Below are positions 1 to 6,826 of a stretch of 11,048 bases of DNA, one piece after another (position 1 is the stretch's first letter; every line of letters starts with the position of its first letter). Location of the stretch: assembly GCA_014763515.1 (NCBI GenBank), contig JACXVH010000034.1, positions 1 through 11,048 of the forward strand. Direction: 5' to 3'. This DNA comes from Flavobacteriaceae bacterium. Lineage in GTDB: Bacteria; Bacteroidota; Bacteroidia; Flavobacteriales; Flavobacteriaceae. Below the pieces are notes generated by a model, which saw nothing but the letters and a program-made list of their open reading frames with translations, was not told where the DNA came from and did no database searches. The translations under genes and the position numbers were made by a program.

Positions 1-355
1 AGAAATTATTCCAACGGCTTATTTATTGATTGAAAGTGGAATTGAAACTGCAGTTGAACGAGTAAGTGAAACAAAACCCTTAAATAGAAATAACTTAAAT
101 ACAATTAAGAATACTGCAAAAGCATCTGAATATTTAGGTATGAAACTCGTTTATCTTGAAGCGGGAAGCGGTGCTAAAATTGCAGTATCAAAAGAAATTA
201 TTGAAGCTGTAAAACAAAAAATAAACATTCCGTTAATTGTTGGTGGTGGTATTAAATCTGCATTTGAAATTGAAAATGCTTTTTCAGCTGGTGCCGATAT
301 GGTAGTGATTGGAACTGCTTTCGAAGAAAATCCTAACTTTTTTGAATTGTTATAA
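1..355 (+). CDS. Geranylgeranylglyceryl phosphate synthase (GGGPS/PcrB family), 3' partial
   Basis: The gene enters from the left edge in the frame that starts at base 2; about 117 C-terminal residues are present. The protein is a TIM-barrel prenyltransferase that joins sn-glycerol-1-phosphate to a C20 or C35 prenyl diphosphate at the cytoplasmic membrane. The visible C-terminal half shows the expected phosphate-binding strands: YLEAGSGAK, then IPLIVGGGIKS and GADMVVIGTAFEEN. These match the C-terminal signature of the archaeal GGGPS group that also occurs in Bacteroidota. The TTG at 26 is internal, since the frame is already open and family-like before it (EIIPTAYLL). The stop lies 2 bp before the PnuC gene, so the two are probably co-transcribed. 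Family identity is fairly certain; the prenyl chain length cannot be read from this fragment. Confidence 0.88.
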   Translation, partial: EIIPTAYLLIESGIETAVERVSETKPLNRNNLNTIKNTAKASEYLGMKLVYLEAGSGAKIAVSKEIIEAVKQKINIPLIVGGGIKSAFEIENAFSAGADMVVIGTAFEENPNFFELL

Positions 356-357
356 TT

Positions 358-966
358 ATGTGGGATTTTTTCTTTAGTCAATATAAAGACTACGAAACAT
401 TTTCTATTTGGTTAGAATGTATTGCTGTCTTATTTGGATTAATTAGTGTTTTATTTGCTCGTGTAAACAATATTTTAGTTTATCCAACAGGAATTATAAG
501 TACGTTAATCTTTATTTATTTATTATTTCAATGGAGTTTAATTGGTGATTTTATCATAAACATTTACTACACCCTTATGAGTATTTATGGATGGATTCTT
601 TGGACGAAAAGAAAAAATGAAGCATTTGAATATCCTATTGCCACTATGAATACAATTGACTTTAAAAAAAGTATCATTTTATTTACATTAACAACACTAT
701 TTGTTATTATAGTTTATATTTATTTTGATAATTTTACTTCTTGGACTGCATATGTAGATACTTTCACAACCGGTTTGTTTTTTGTTGGGATGTGGCTAAT
801 GGCACAACGAAAAATTGAGAATTGGATTGTATGGATAATTGCAGACTTAATTTCAATTCCTTTGTACTTTTATAAAGGATATACTTTAACTAGTTTACAA
901 TATCTAGTATTTACTATAATTGCTTATTTTGGATATAAAGAATGGAAGAGAATTTTACAGCATTAG
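358..966 (+). CDS. pnuC: PnuC-family vitamin transporter (nicotinamide riboside type, possibly thiamine PnuT)
   Basis: This is a 202-aa inner-membrane protein with about seven hydrophobic segments, the usual length for PnuC. PnuC proteins are facilitators that import a vitamin precursor, which a cytoplasmic kinase then traps by phosphorylation. Visible family features are the WxxW motif at residues 79-82 (YGWILW), the segment YVDTFTTGLFFVGMWLMAQR (residues 132-151) and the C-terminal ENWIVWIIADLISIPLYFYK (154-173) followed by GYKEWKR. The start ATG lies 2 bp after the GGGPS stop, and the 3' end overlaps the DUF4301 gene by 25 bp. The substrate is uncertain. The classical one is nicotinamide riboside, but Bacteroidota also carry PnuC homologues (PnuT) assigned to thiamine, and a TPP riboswitch and receptor lie two genes downstream. 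No NadR-like or thiamine kinase is visible in the window. Confidence 0.87.
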   Translation: MWDFFFSQYKDYETFSIWLECIAVLFGLISVLFARVNNILVYPTGIISTLIFIYLLFQWSLIGDFIINIYYTLMSIYGWILWTKRKNEAFEYPIATMNTIDFKKSIILFTLTTLFVIIVYIYFDNFTSWTAYVDTFTTGLFFVGMWLMAQRKIENWIVWIIADLISIPLYFYKGYTLTSLQYLVFTIIAYFGYKEWKRILQH

Positions 967-2483
967 ATTTACAATTATTTGACGAAAGAAATATACCTCT
1001 GCATAGAGTTATAAAACAATTACATTTTATAAAAGAAGGTATTACCAAAATAAATTTAGTTCGCCCTGCTACCATAAATGATGGCATTCAACTTTTAAAC
1101 ACTACTGAAGAAGAAAAATACATCAAGCTTTTCGATTTAGAAAAAGAAAAGTATAGTATTACAAAATTTGTTCCGGCATCAGGGGCAGCCAGTAGGATGT
1201 TCAAATTCTTAGCAGAGTTTATTAATGATTTCAATATTGGTAAAGAAACCATTAATGCATACATAAACAGAACAAAATGCATTGACTTAGCCATTTTTAT
1301 GGTAGGACTTAGAAACTTCCCTTTTTACAGAGAATTAATTGACACAACTAAAAAAACGGTTCCAAATTTTAACGAAAAAAAAGCCGATGAAAAAGAATAT
1401 TGGATTATTAAAACCATGTTACAGAATCCAAAATTTAACTTCAGTAATAAACCAAAAGCTGTTCTACCATTTCATTTTAAAAATGGGAAGCAAGTAACAC
1501 CAATTGAAGAGCATATTAACGAATCCGTATTTTATGCAAAACCGAATGAAAAAACTTCCATTCATTTTACCATTTCTAAAGAACATCAGTTTTTATTTGA
1601 AGAAATCGCTAACCAATTTCCTGATGTAGCCTTGAGCTATTCTTATCAAAGTGAAACTACCGACACCTTATCAGTTCATCCTGACAACAGATTATTTCGC
1701 TTAGAAAACGGAAAACTTTTCTTTCGACCAGGTGGACATGGAGCACTTATAGAAAACTTAAATGAGATACAAGCAGACATTGTGTATATAAAAAACATCG
1801 ATAATGTTTCTCATAATGCTATAAAAGAGAATATTCATTATAAAAAATTATTAGGCGGAATTTTAATTGAAACCCAAAAGCAAGTTTTCAAATATCAAGA
1901 ATTATTAGATAATCCTGAAGCTCTCTCAAGTGAAATTATAAATGAAATTATTAAATTTTGTTGCGAAAAATTAAACCGCCCCGTTTCATCAAACTTCTAT
2001 AAATTTCAAAAAGATTATCAAATTCAGGCTTTAAAAGAAATTCTTAATCGCCCAATAAGAGTATGTGGTATGGTTAAAAATGAAGGCGAACCTGGCGGCG
2101 GGCCTTTTTGGGTAAAACATGAAGATGGTTCCGAATCACTACAAATTGTAGAAAGCTCGCAAGTAGATCTAGATAATCCTAAACAAATTGCAATTGTTAA
2201 TGCTTTAACACATTTCAATCCTGTAGATATTGTTTGCGGTTTAAAAAACTACAAAGGAGAAAAATTTGATCTCACAAATTTTATAGATCATAACGCTGGG
2301 TTTGTTGTAAATAAAAACAAAGACGGCAAGCCTATAAAAGCTTACGAATTGCCTGGACTTTGGAACGGCGCAATGGCGCAATGGAACACCATTTTTGTAG
2401 AAGTGCCACTAGTAACTTTTAATCCTGTAAAAACTATTAACGATTTATTAAAATCATCACACCAACCTTATTATGAATCATGA
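942..2483 (+). CDS. DUF4301 family protein, nucleotidyltransferase-like
   Basis: A 513-aa soluble protein with no signal peptide or membrane segment. I recognise it as the Bacteroidota DUF4301 family, which has no established function. Diagnostic blocks are LVRPATINDGI (residues 39-49), VPASGAASRMFK (77-88), a stretch at 261-289 with PGGHGALIENL followed by YIKNIDNV, KNEGEPGGGPFWV (377-389), and a C-terminal LWNGAMAQWNTIFVEVPL. The glycine-rich SGAASRMFK block and the PGGHG...NIDN pair look like the nucleotide-binding loop and active-site motifs of UDP-sugar pyrophosphorylases, so a nucleotidyltransferase fold is inferred. The ATG at 942 lies inside the end of the PnuC gene (25-bp overlap). 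The arfB ATG lies 11 bp inside its own end, which implies translational coupling across the block. Confidence 0.85.
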   Translation: MEENFTALDLQLFDERNIPLHRVIKQLHFIKEGITKINLVRPATINDGIQLLNTTEEEKYIKLFDLEKEKYSITKFVPASGAASRMFKFLAEFINDFNIGKETINAYINRTKCIDLAIFMVGLRNFPFYRELIDTTKKTVPNFNEKKADEKEYWIIKTMLQNPKFNFSNKPKAVLPFHFKNGKQVTPIEEHINESVFYAKPNEKTSIHFTISKEHQFLFEEIANQFPDVALSYSYQSETTDTLSVHPDNRLFRLENGKLFFRPGGHGALIENLNEIQADIVYIKNIDNVSHNAIKENIHYKKLLGGILIETQKQVFKYQELLDNPEALSSEIINEIIKFCCEKLNRPVSSNFYKFQKDYQIQALKEILNRPIRVCGMVKNEGEPGGGPFWVKHEDGSESLQIVESSQVDLDNPKQIAIVNALTHFNPVDIVCGLKNYKGEKFDLTNFIDHNAGFVVNKNKDGKPIKAYELPGLWNGAMAQWNTIFVEVPLVTFNPVKTINDLLKSSHQPYYES

Positions 2484-2874
2484 AATTATTGAAACTGAAC
2501 TTCAATTTAAAGCCGTTAGAAGTAGTGGTGCCGGCGGACAAAATGTAAATAAAGTTTCATCTAAAGTAATTTTGTTTTATGATATTAATAACTCTTCTGG
2601 ATTAAATGATGATGAAAAAAATATTGTAACTGAAAAACTTGTAAATAGAATTTCACAAGAAGGTATTTTACAACTTGCCTCAGATGAAGACAGAAGCCAA
2701 ATTAAAAACAAAGAAATTGTTATAAAACGCTTTTTCGAACTGCTTGCTAAAAGCATAAAAAAGCCAAAAACAAGAAAAGAAACTAAAGTACCTAAGGCCG
2801 TTAAAGAAAAACGACTTCAAGAAAAGAAAAAATCATCTGAAGTAAAAGAAAATAGAAAAAAACCAAAATATTAG
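2473..2874 (+). CDS. arfB: Alternative ribosome-rescue peptidyl-tRNA hydrolase ArfB (YaeJ-like)
   Basis: A 133-aa protein with a release-factor-type catalytic domain. ArfB enters ribosomes stalled on mRNAs that lack a stop codon and hydrolyses the peptidyl-tRNA. The catalytic GGQ lies at residues 21-23 within RSSGAGGQNVNKVSSKV. The C-terminal third (about residues 95-133) is very rich in lysine and arginine, as expected for the tail that fits in the empty mRNA channel (for example KEKRLQEKKKSSEVKENRKK). Length agrees with the E. coli protein (about 140 aa), and no codon-recognition domain is present, which excludes RF1 and RF2. The start overlaps the DUF4301 stop by 11 bp. It is the last gene of the first block; AT-rich inverted repeats follow at once. 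Confidence 0.93.
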   Translation: MNHEIIETELQFKAVRSSGAGGQNVNKVSSKVILFYDINNSSGLNDDEKNIVTEKLVNRISQEGILQLASDEDRSQIKNKEIVIKRFFELLAKSIKKPKTRKETKVPKAVKEKRLQEKKKSSEVKENRKKPKY

Positions 2875-2951
2875 TATTAAGTATTAAGACAATAGTATTA
2901 AGACTTTTTATAGAAAATAATTTTAATACTTAATGCATAAATCTTAATACT
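2873..2951 (+). repeat. AGTATTA heptamer direct and inverted repeats, terminator-like
   Basis: AGTATTA occurs in tandem at 2873-2886 with a further copy at 2894-2900. Its reverse complement occurs at 2923-2931 and 2943-2951. AGTATTAAGA (2894-2903) is perfectly complementary to TCTTAATACT (2942-2951), and a T-run follows, so the array can fold into a terminator-like hairpin after arfB. The stem is AT-only apart from two G-C pairs, so termination strength is doubtful. Confidence 0.6.
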
Positions 2952-2956
2952 TTTTA

Positions 2957-2964
2957 TATCTTTG
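2957..2964 (+). promoter_or_regulatory. Bacteroidota -7 promoter box of the riboswitch transcript
   Basis: TATCTTTG matches the Bacteroidota -7 consensus TAnnTTTG exactly. Transcription would begin about 6-8 bases downstream, which coincides with the first base of the TPP aptamer P1 stem. No clear TTTG -33 element is seen in the repeats upstream. Confidence 0.65.
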
Positions 2965-2969
2965 CAACC

Positions 2970-3052
2970 GTTCTCAAAGGGGTGCTCTAAATAAACGAGC
3001 TGAGATCATACCCATAGAACCTAGAACAGGTAATGCTGTTTAGGGAAAGAAC
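2970..3052 (+). promoter_or_regulatory. TPP riboswitch (THI element)
   Basis: The aptamer is complete. P1 is formed by GTTCT (2970-2974) with AGAAC (3048-3052). The conserved core shows GGGGTGC (2979-2985), CTGAGAT (3000-3006), ACCC (3010-3013), GAACCT (3018-3023), CAGGTAATGCTG (3027-3038) and AGGGAA (3042-3047). These match the thi-box consensus blocks in order and spacing. It senses thiamine pyrophosphate and should repress the TonB-dependent receptor gene 94 bases downstream when TPP is plentiful. No intrinsic terminator follows it, so control is probably at translation initiation. Confidence 0.93.
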
Positions 3053-3054
3053 AA

Positions 3055-3148
3055 TAGTTGTAGTGCACATCAACTAGCGTTTAAACATCTATATTTTTAT
3101 TAACAATTGGAATAATTGCCCCTTTTATTCGTATAATTTTTTACGAAT
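3055..3148 (+). promoter_or_regulatory. Candidate riboswitch expression platform and start-codon hairpin
   Basis: The leader between aptamer and gene contains three possible stems. They are TAGTTG/CAACTA (3055-3060 with 3071-3076), GAATAA/TTATTC (3110-3115 with 3125-3130), and ATTCGTA/TACGAAT (3127-3133 with 3142-3148). The last includes the first two bases of the receptor ATG. The second and third stems share bases 3127-3130 and exclude each other. CCCCTTT (3119-3125) is also perfectly complementary to AAAGGGG (2976-2982) of the aptamer. The folds are inferred by eye. Confidence 0.45.
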
Positions 3149-5333
3149 GAAACCTTTATTCAAAAACAAAAGTCAAAAGTTAAAAGTTAAAAATTTAAAG
3201 AATTTTTTACCTATTGCTTATTGCTTATTGCCTATTGCCTCAATTTCTCAAGAAATTGCACAAGACACCGCAAAAGTGAATCAATTAAACGAAGTTACAC
3301 TTTTAGCAATTAGAGCAAAAGACAAAAATCCAATTACCTTTACAAATATTAAAGCTGAAGAAATTGAACCACGTAATTTAGGCCAAGACATTCCCGTTCT
3401 TTTAAATTATCTTCCATCAGTAGTTACTACTACAGATGCTGGTAATGGTGTAGGTTATACTTACATGAGAGTTAGAGGTTCTGATGGGTCTCGAATTAAT
3501 GTTACTTTAAACGGAATTCCTTTTAACGATAGTGAAAGCCAAGGTACTTTTTTTGTGAATTTACCCGATTTTGCTTCATCACTAGAAAGTGTCCAATTAC
3601 AAAGAGGTGTAGGAACTTCAACTAATGGCGCTGGAGCTTTTGGTGCTAGTTTAAACATGCAAATGAAATCTTACCAAGATAAAGCACATGCAGAAGTTGC
3701 AAATTCTATTGGAAGTTTTAACACTAGAAAACACACTATTTCTTTTGGCACAGGATTACATAACAATTTCGAATTCAATGGAAGAGTTTCTCAAATTCAT
3801 TCTGATGGATATATTGATCGCGCCACATCTGACATGTTTGGTTATTTATTTAATGCAAATTATGTAAAAGAATCTACTCTTATTAAACTGATTGCTTTTG
3901 GCGGAAAAGAAAAAACATACCAAGCTTGGTATGGATTAGAAGATCCTTATTTGTTAGAGCATGATAGAACTTTTAATTATGCAGGAATTTATTTTGACGA
4001 AAATGGAACTATGAAATTTTACAATGACGAAACTGATAATTATTGGCAGAATCATTTTCAATTACATTGGAGTGAAAAATGGAACGAAAAATGGAATTCT
4101 AACCTAGCACTTCATTACACAAAAGGCAGTGGTTATTTTAAGCAATATAAAGAAGATGAAGATTTAACCGAATATAATAATTTACCTGCTTTTGAAGGAA
4201 ATTCTATTTCTGACTTGGTTAGAAAAAGATGGTTAGACAACGATTTCTTTGGTACAACTTTTTCAATTAACTATAGAACTCAAAAAACCGATGTTTTATT
4301 TGGTGGTGCTATAAATCGCTATTTAGGAACACATTTTGGAGAAGTAGTTTGGACAACAAATTATATTCCTCAACCTAATCGTTATTATGACAATTTTGGT
4401 AATAAAGACGATGTGAACGTTTACATAAAAGGCTCGCAACAATTTGGGAAACTAAATGTATTTGCTGATTTACAATATAGAATGGTATTTTACCAAGCCA
4501 ACAGTACAAAGTTTAGCGATGTTAATGATACTTTCCGTTTCTTTAATCCAAAAGTTGGGGTAAATTATGAACTAAACAATGAAAATGCTTTTTATGGTTT
4601 TGCCGGTATTGCCAATAAAGAACCAAGACGAGATGACTATGAAAGCGGTGCCAACAAACCAGAACGTTTATATGATCTTGAGCTAGGCTGGAAATACAAT
4701 AACTCAAAATTAAGAATTCATACAAATGGATTCTTTATGTATTACATTGATCAATTAGTTTTAACTGGTGCTCTGAACGATGTAGGCGCTCCAGTATTTA
4801 CAAACTCAGGAGAAAGTTACCGTTTAGGTTTAGAAGTTGAATCGGTTTATAAAGTTACTGACATAGTAAATTTACAAGCAAATGTAACTTTAAGTGAAAA
4901 TAAAAATATCGACTTCTACTTTCAAAGAGATGGAGTTCTTGAAGATTTAGGAAATACTAATATTGCATATTCTCCTAATATTGTTTCTTCGGGTGCTATT
5001 AATGTGTTACCGATTAAAGGAATGCAACTATCACTTTTAGGAAAATTTGTAGGCGAACAATACATGGGAAATATTGATTCTGAATATTCAAAATTACCCG
5101 ATTATTCGATAGTAGATTTTAATGCTTCTTATGAACTTAAATTAAACAAAGGAATTAAATCTATTTTATTCTCAGGATTAGTAAACAACGTTTTCGACAG
5201 AAAATACGAATCTAACGGTTATTTTTACACTTATGATGATGATTCTTCTGGAAATGTAACAACCTATCAAGGTAAAGGATTATATCCACAAGCCAGTATA
5301 AATTTTTTAGCTGGTATAACACTTAAATTTTAA
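3147..5333 (+). CDS. TonB-dependent outer-membrane receptor, probably for thiamine
   Basis: A 728-aa outer-membrane transporter that uses TonB-ExbBD energy. An atypical signal peptide (basic residues 1-19, hydrophobic 20-34, likely cleavage at SIS-Q) is followed by a TonB-box-like LNEVTLL (47-53). The plug domain runs from about 60 to 172 and includes YMRVRGSDGSRINVTLNGIP and QRGVGTSTNGAGAFGASLN. The rest is a beta-barrel ending in aromatic LAGITLKF, the outer-membrane assembly signal. No carboxypeptidase-like N-terminal extension and no SusD partner are present, which argues against a glycan uptake system. Substrate is inferred from the TPP riboswitch in its leader: thiamine or a phosphorylated or precursor form. 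The ATG at 3147 is chosen because it gives the signal peptide. The gene ends at a strong bidirectional terminator. Confidence 0.9.
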   Translation: MKPLFKNKSQKLKVKNLKNFLPIAYCLLPIASISQEIAQDTAKVNQLNEVTLLAIRAKDKNPITFTNIKAEEIEPRNLGQDIPVLLNYLPSVVTTTDAGNGVGYTYMRVRGSDGSRINVTLNGIPFNDSESQGTFFVNLPDFASSLESVQLQRGVGTSTNGAGAFGASLNMQMKSYQDKAHAEVANSIGSFNTRKHTISFGTGLHNNFEFNGRVSQIHSDGYIDRATSDMFGYLFNANYVKESTLIKLIAFGGKEKTYQAWYGLEDPYLLEHDRTFNYAGIYFDENGTMKFYNDETDNYWQNHFQLHWSEKWNEKWNSNLALHYTKGSGYFKQYKEDEDLTEYNNLPAFEGNSISDLVRKRWLDNDFFGTTFSINYRTQKTDVLFGGAINRYLGTHFGEVVWTTNYIPQPNRYYDNFGNKDDVNVYIKGSQQFGKLNVFADLQYRMVFYQANSTKFSDVNDTFRFFNPKVGVNYELNNENAFYGFAGIANKEPRRDDYESGANKPERLYDLELGWKYNNSKLRIHTNGFFMYYIDQLVLTGALNDVGAPVFTNSGESYRLGLEVESVYKVTDIVNLQANVTLSENKNIDFYFQRDGVLEDLGNTNIAYSPNIVSSGAINVLPIKGMQLSLLGKFVGEQYMGNIDSEYSKLPDYSIVDFNASYELKLNKGIKSILFSGLVNNVFDRKYESNGYFYTYDDDSSGNVTTYQGKGLYPQASINFLAGITLKF
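3168..3240 (+). repeat. Two 7-bp tandem repeats inside the receptor signal-peptide coding region
   Basis: Four heptamers of the type AAAAGTC/AAAAGTT/AAAAATT occupy 3168-3195. Four of the type CTATTGC/TTATTGC occupy 3211-3238. Because 7 is not a multiple of 3, the second array cycles through three frames and encodes LPIAYCLLPIA, a 7-residue periodic peptide that serves as the hydrophobic core of the signal peptide. Confidence 0.75.
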
Positions 5334-5334
5334 C

Positions 5335-5369
5335 AAAAAAAAGCTATCCAATTGGATAGCTTTTTTTTT
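5335..5369. terminator. Bidirectional rho-independent terminator
   Basis: An A-run, then AAGCTATCC (5341-5349), loop AATT, GGATAGCTT (5354-5362), and a run of nine T at 5361-5369. The structure is symmetrical and sits between two convergent genes (receptor on +, lipoprotein on -), so it can stop transcription from both sides. The T-run overlaps the lipoprotein stop codon. Confidence 0.92.
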
Positions 5370-5802
5370 AATTATACACTCTAATAGAGGAGTTACTTAG
5401 AACTTCAACCCTATATTGAAGCATTGGATACTGCATTTCTGGCGACTGGCCAGTAAACAAACTATATTGTGCACCATCACAAGGGCATTCGGCTTTAATT
5501 CCTACTAAATCCATGGTAGAACAACCACTTATTTCCTGATTCGGACAAACAGCGTCAAAAGCAATAAAAACATTACCTCCAGTGTTCATTATAAATACTT
5601 TGCCCTGAATTCCAACTCCAGCTTCATAATATTCTATAGGATTACCTGCATTTAATAAGTTTTGATACAATGGCAAACTTAAATTAATTGGACTGGATTG
5701 AAATCTATAAGTTGGTAAATAAGGATTATTATTTCTAACAGAATCTTGCGAACAAGACATCACTAAAATCATCAAAACACTAAAGGTCAATATTTTCTTC
5801 AT
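5368..5802 (-). CDS. Lipoprotein with degenerate Rieske-like domain
   Basis: A 144-aa protein with a lipoprotein signal peptide: MKK, hydrophobic stretch to residue 15, and lipobox Cys17 (VMSC). The C-terminal half has the layout of a Rieske [2Fe-2S] domain: FDAVCPNQ (Cys86) and AECPCDGAQYSLFTGQ (Cys106, Cys108), which parallel the family patterns CPH and CPCHG.F...TG. Both ligand histidines are replaced, by Asn88 and Asp109, so a normal Rieske cluster is not expected. An additional Cys94 lies between the two loops and could form a disulfide. Function is unknown; it is probably anchored in a membrane facing the periplasm or outside. It has its own promoter and is divergent from greA. The Rieske relationship is inferred from motif spacing only. 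Confidence 0.75.
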   Translation of the reverse strand: MKKILTFSVLMILVMSCSQDSVRNNNPYLPTYRFQSSPINLSLPLYQNLLNAGNPIEYYEAGVGIQGKVFIMNTGGNVFIAFDAVCPNQEISGCSTMDLVGIKAECPCDGAQYSLFTGQSPEMQYPMLQYRVEVLSNSSIRVYN

Positions 5803-5823
5803 GGCTTTTTATTTATCATCATT

Positions 5824-5856
5824 CAAAAATAATTTAATTATATTTGTTGAACCAAA
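5824..5856 (-). promoter_or_regulatory. Promoter of the Rieske-like lipoprotein gene
   Basis: On the minus strand, TTTG (5853-5856) is followed after 21 bases by TATTTTTG (5824-5831), matching the Bacteroidota -33/-7 pair. Transcription would start near 5817, giving a leader of about 15 bases before the ATG at 5802. Confidence 0.6.
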
Positions 5857-5884
5857 GTTTAACAATTAATAATTAAAAAATTAG

Positions 5885-5892
5885 TATATTTG
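5885..5892 (+). promoter_or_regulatory. -7 promoter box for greA-HIT operon
   Basis: TATATTTG is an exact TAnnTTTG -7 box. The predicted transcription start (about 5898) falls at the foot of a hairpin, so the message would begin with that stem-loop. A good TTTG at -33 is not seen. Confidence 0.6.
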
Positions 5893-5897
5893 TTGAA

Positions 5898-5925
5898 AGG
5901 AATCCCATTTTTTGTGGGATTCTTT
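5898..5925 (+). promoter_or_regulatory. 5'-terminal stem-loop in the greA leader
   Basis: GAATCCCA (5900-5907) pairs perfectly with TGGGATTC (5915-5922) around a TTTTTTG loop, with partial A-T extension at the base, and TTTCTATTTAT follows. It resembles a weak attenuator or a 5' stabilising hairpin. It lies about 24 bases before the greA start. Confidence 0.6.
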
Positions 5926-5948
5926 CTATTTATATAAACGATGAAGTT

Positions 5949-6425
5949 ATGAGTAAAGTATCTTATTACACAGCAGAAGGTTTAAAAAAATTAAAAGACG
6001 AATTAGAACATTTAAAAGCTGTTGAGCGTCCAAAAGCTTCTCAAGCTATTGCTGATGCACGCGATAAAGGAGATTTATCTGAAAACGCAGAATACGATGC
6101 TGCGAAAGAAGCACAAGGATTATTAGAAATGAAAATTTCTAAAATGGAAGAAGTTGTCGCAAATGCTCGTTTAATAGACGAATCTCAATTAGACACTTCT
6201 AAAGTATTAGTCTTATCTACTGTAAAAATAAAAAACCAAGTAAATGGAATGGAAATGAAATATACTTTGGTAGCTGAAAGTGAAGCTGATTTAAAAACTG
6301 GAAAAATTTCAGTTACTTCACCTATTGGAAAAGGTTTGTTAGGTAAAAAAGTTGGCGAAATTGCTGAAGTTAAAGTTCCTAATGGCACAATGAATTTTGA
6401 AATTTTAGAAATCACTCGCGATTAA
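5949..6425 (+). CDS. greA: Transcription elongation factor GreA
   Basis: A 158-aa protein of full family length. GreA enters the secondary channel of RNA polymerase and stimulates cleavage of backtracked RNA. The N-terminal coiled coil (about residues 8-75) carries the tip motif GDLSENAEYDAAKE, with the catalytic acidic pair at Asp42 and Glu45. The C-terminal FKBP-like domain ends in VTSPIGKGLLGKKVGE and PNGTMNFEILEI, the standard GreA signature. The ATG at 5949 is fixed by the conserved YYTAEGLKKLKDEL N-terminus. A three-codon ORF (ATG AAG TTA TGA, 5941-5952) overlaps this start. The HIT gene follows after 11 bp and is probably co-transcribed. Confidence 0.97.
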   Translation: MSKVSYYTAEGLKKLKDELEHLKAVERPKASQAIADARDKGDLSENAEYDAAKEAQGLLEMKISKMEEVVANARLIDESQLDTSKVLVLSTVKIKNQVNGMEMKYTLVAESEADLKTGKISVTSPIGKGLLGKKVGEIAEVKVPNGTMNFEILEITRD

Positions 6426-6436
6426 TTCTCTTAGTC

Positions 6437-6826
6437 ATGGCAAGTATTTTTACAAAAATTGTAAACGGAGAAATTCCTTGTTATAAAATTGCCGAAGATG
6501 ATAATTTCTTAGCTTTTTTAGATGTTAATCCAAATGCAAAAGGACATACATTATGTATTCCTAAACAAGAGATTAACAAAATATTCGACATGGAAGAAGA
6601 GCATTATATGGGTTTAATGGCTTTTTCTAGAAAAGTTGCTAAAGCAATTGAAAAAACTATAGAGTGCAAAAGAGTTGGTGTCGCTGTTGTAGGTTTAGAA
6701 GTACCACATGTTCACGTACATTTAATTCCGCTTCACGATATGGACGATATGCGTTTTCAAAGAAAAGCTAGTCTTACAAAAGAAGAGTTTGAGAGTATTG
6801 CAAAAGAAATTGCGTCCAATTTATAA
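6437..6826 (+). CDS. HIT family nucleotide-binding hydrolase (HinT-like)
   Basis: A 129-aa histidine-triad protein, the usual length for bacterial HinT. These proteins hydrolyse AMP-lysine and other adenosine phosphoramidates. The catalytic triad is at HVHVHLIPL (residues 91-99), and the N-terminal FTKIVNGEIPCYKIAEDD plus DVNPNAKGHTLCIPK (29-43) are typical of the branch. It follows greA at 11 bp and ends in a long bidirectional terminator, so greA and this gene form a two-gene operon. The true substrate in the cell is unknown. Confidence 0.94.
   Translation: MASIFTKIVNGEIPCYKIAEDDNFLAFLDVNPNAKGHTLCIPKQEINKIFDMEEEHYMGLMAFSRKVAKAIEKTIECKRVGVAVVGLEVPHVHVHLIPLHDMDDMRFQRKASLTKEEFESIAKEIASNL

Noticed and set aside
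2873..2951. CRISPR-like array
   Set aside because: Repeat units are only 7-10 bases, and no spacers of regular length separate them.
4543..4725. Minus-strand open frame inside the receptor gene
   Set aside because: It is antisense to strongly coding beta-barrel sequence and has no promoter or family resemblance.
5941..5952. Three-codon ORF as a real gene
   Set aside because: It is too short to call as a gene; kept only as a possible regulatory overlap with the greA start.
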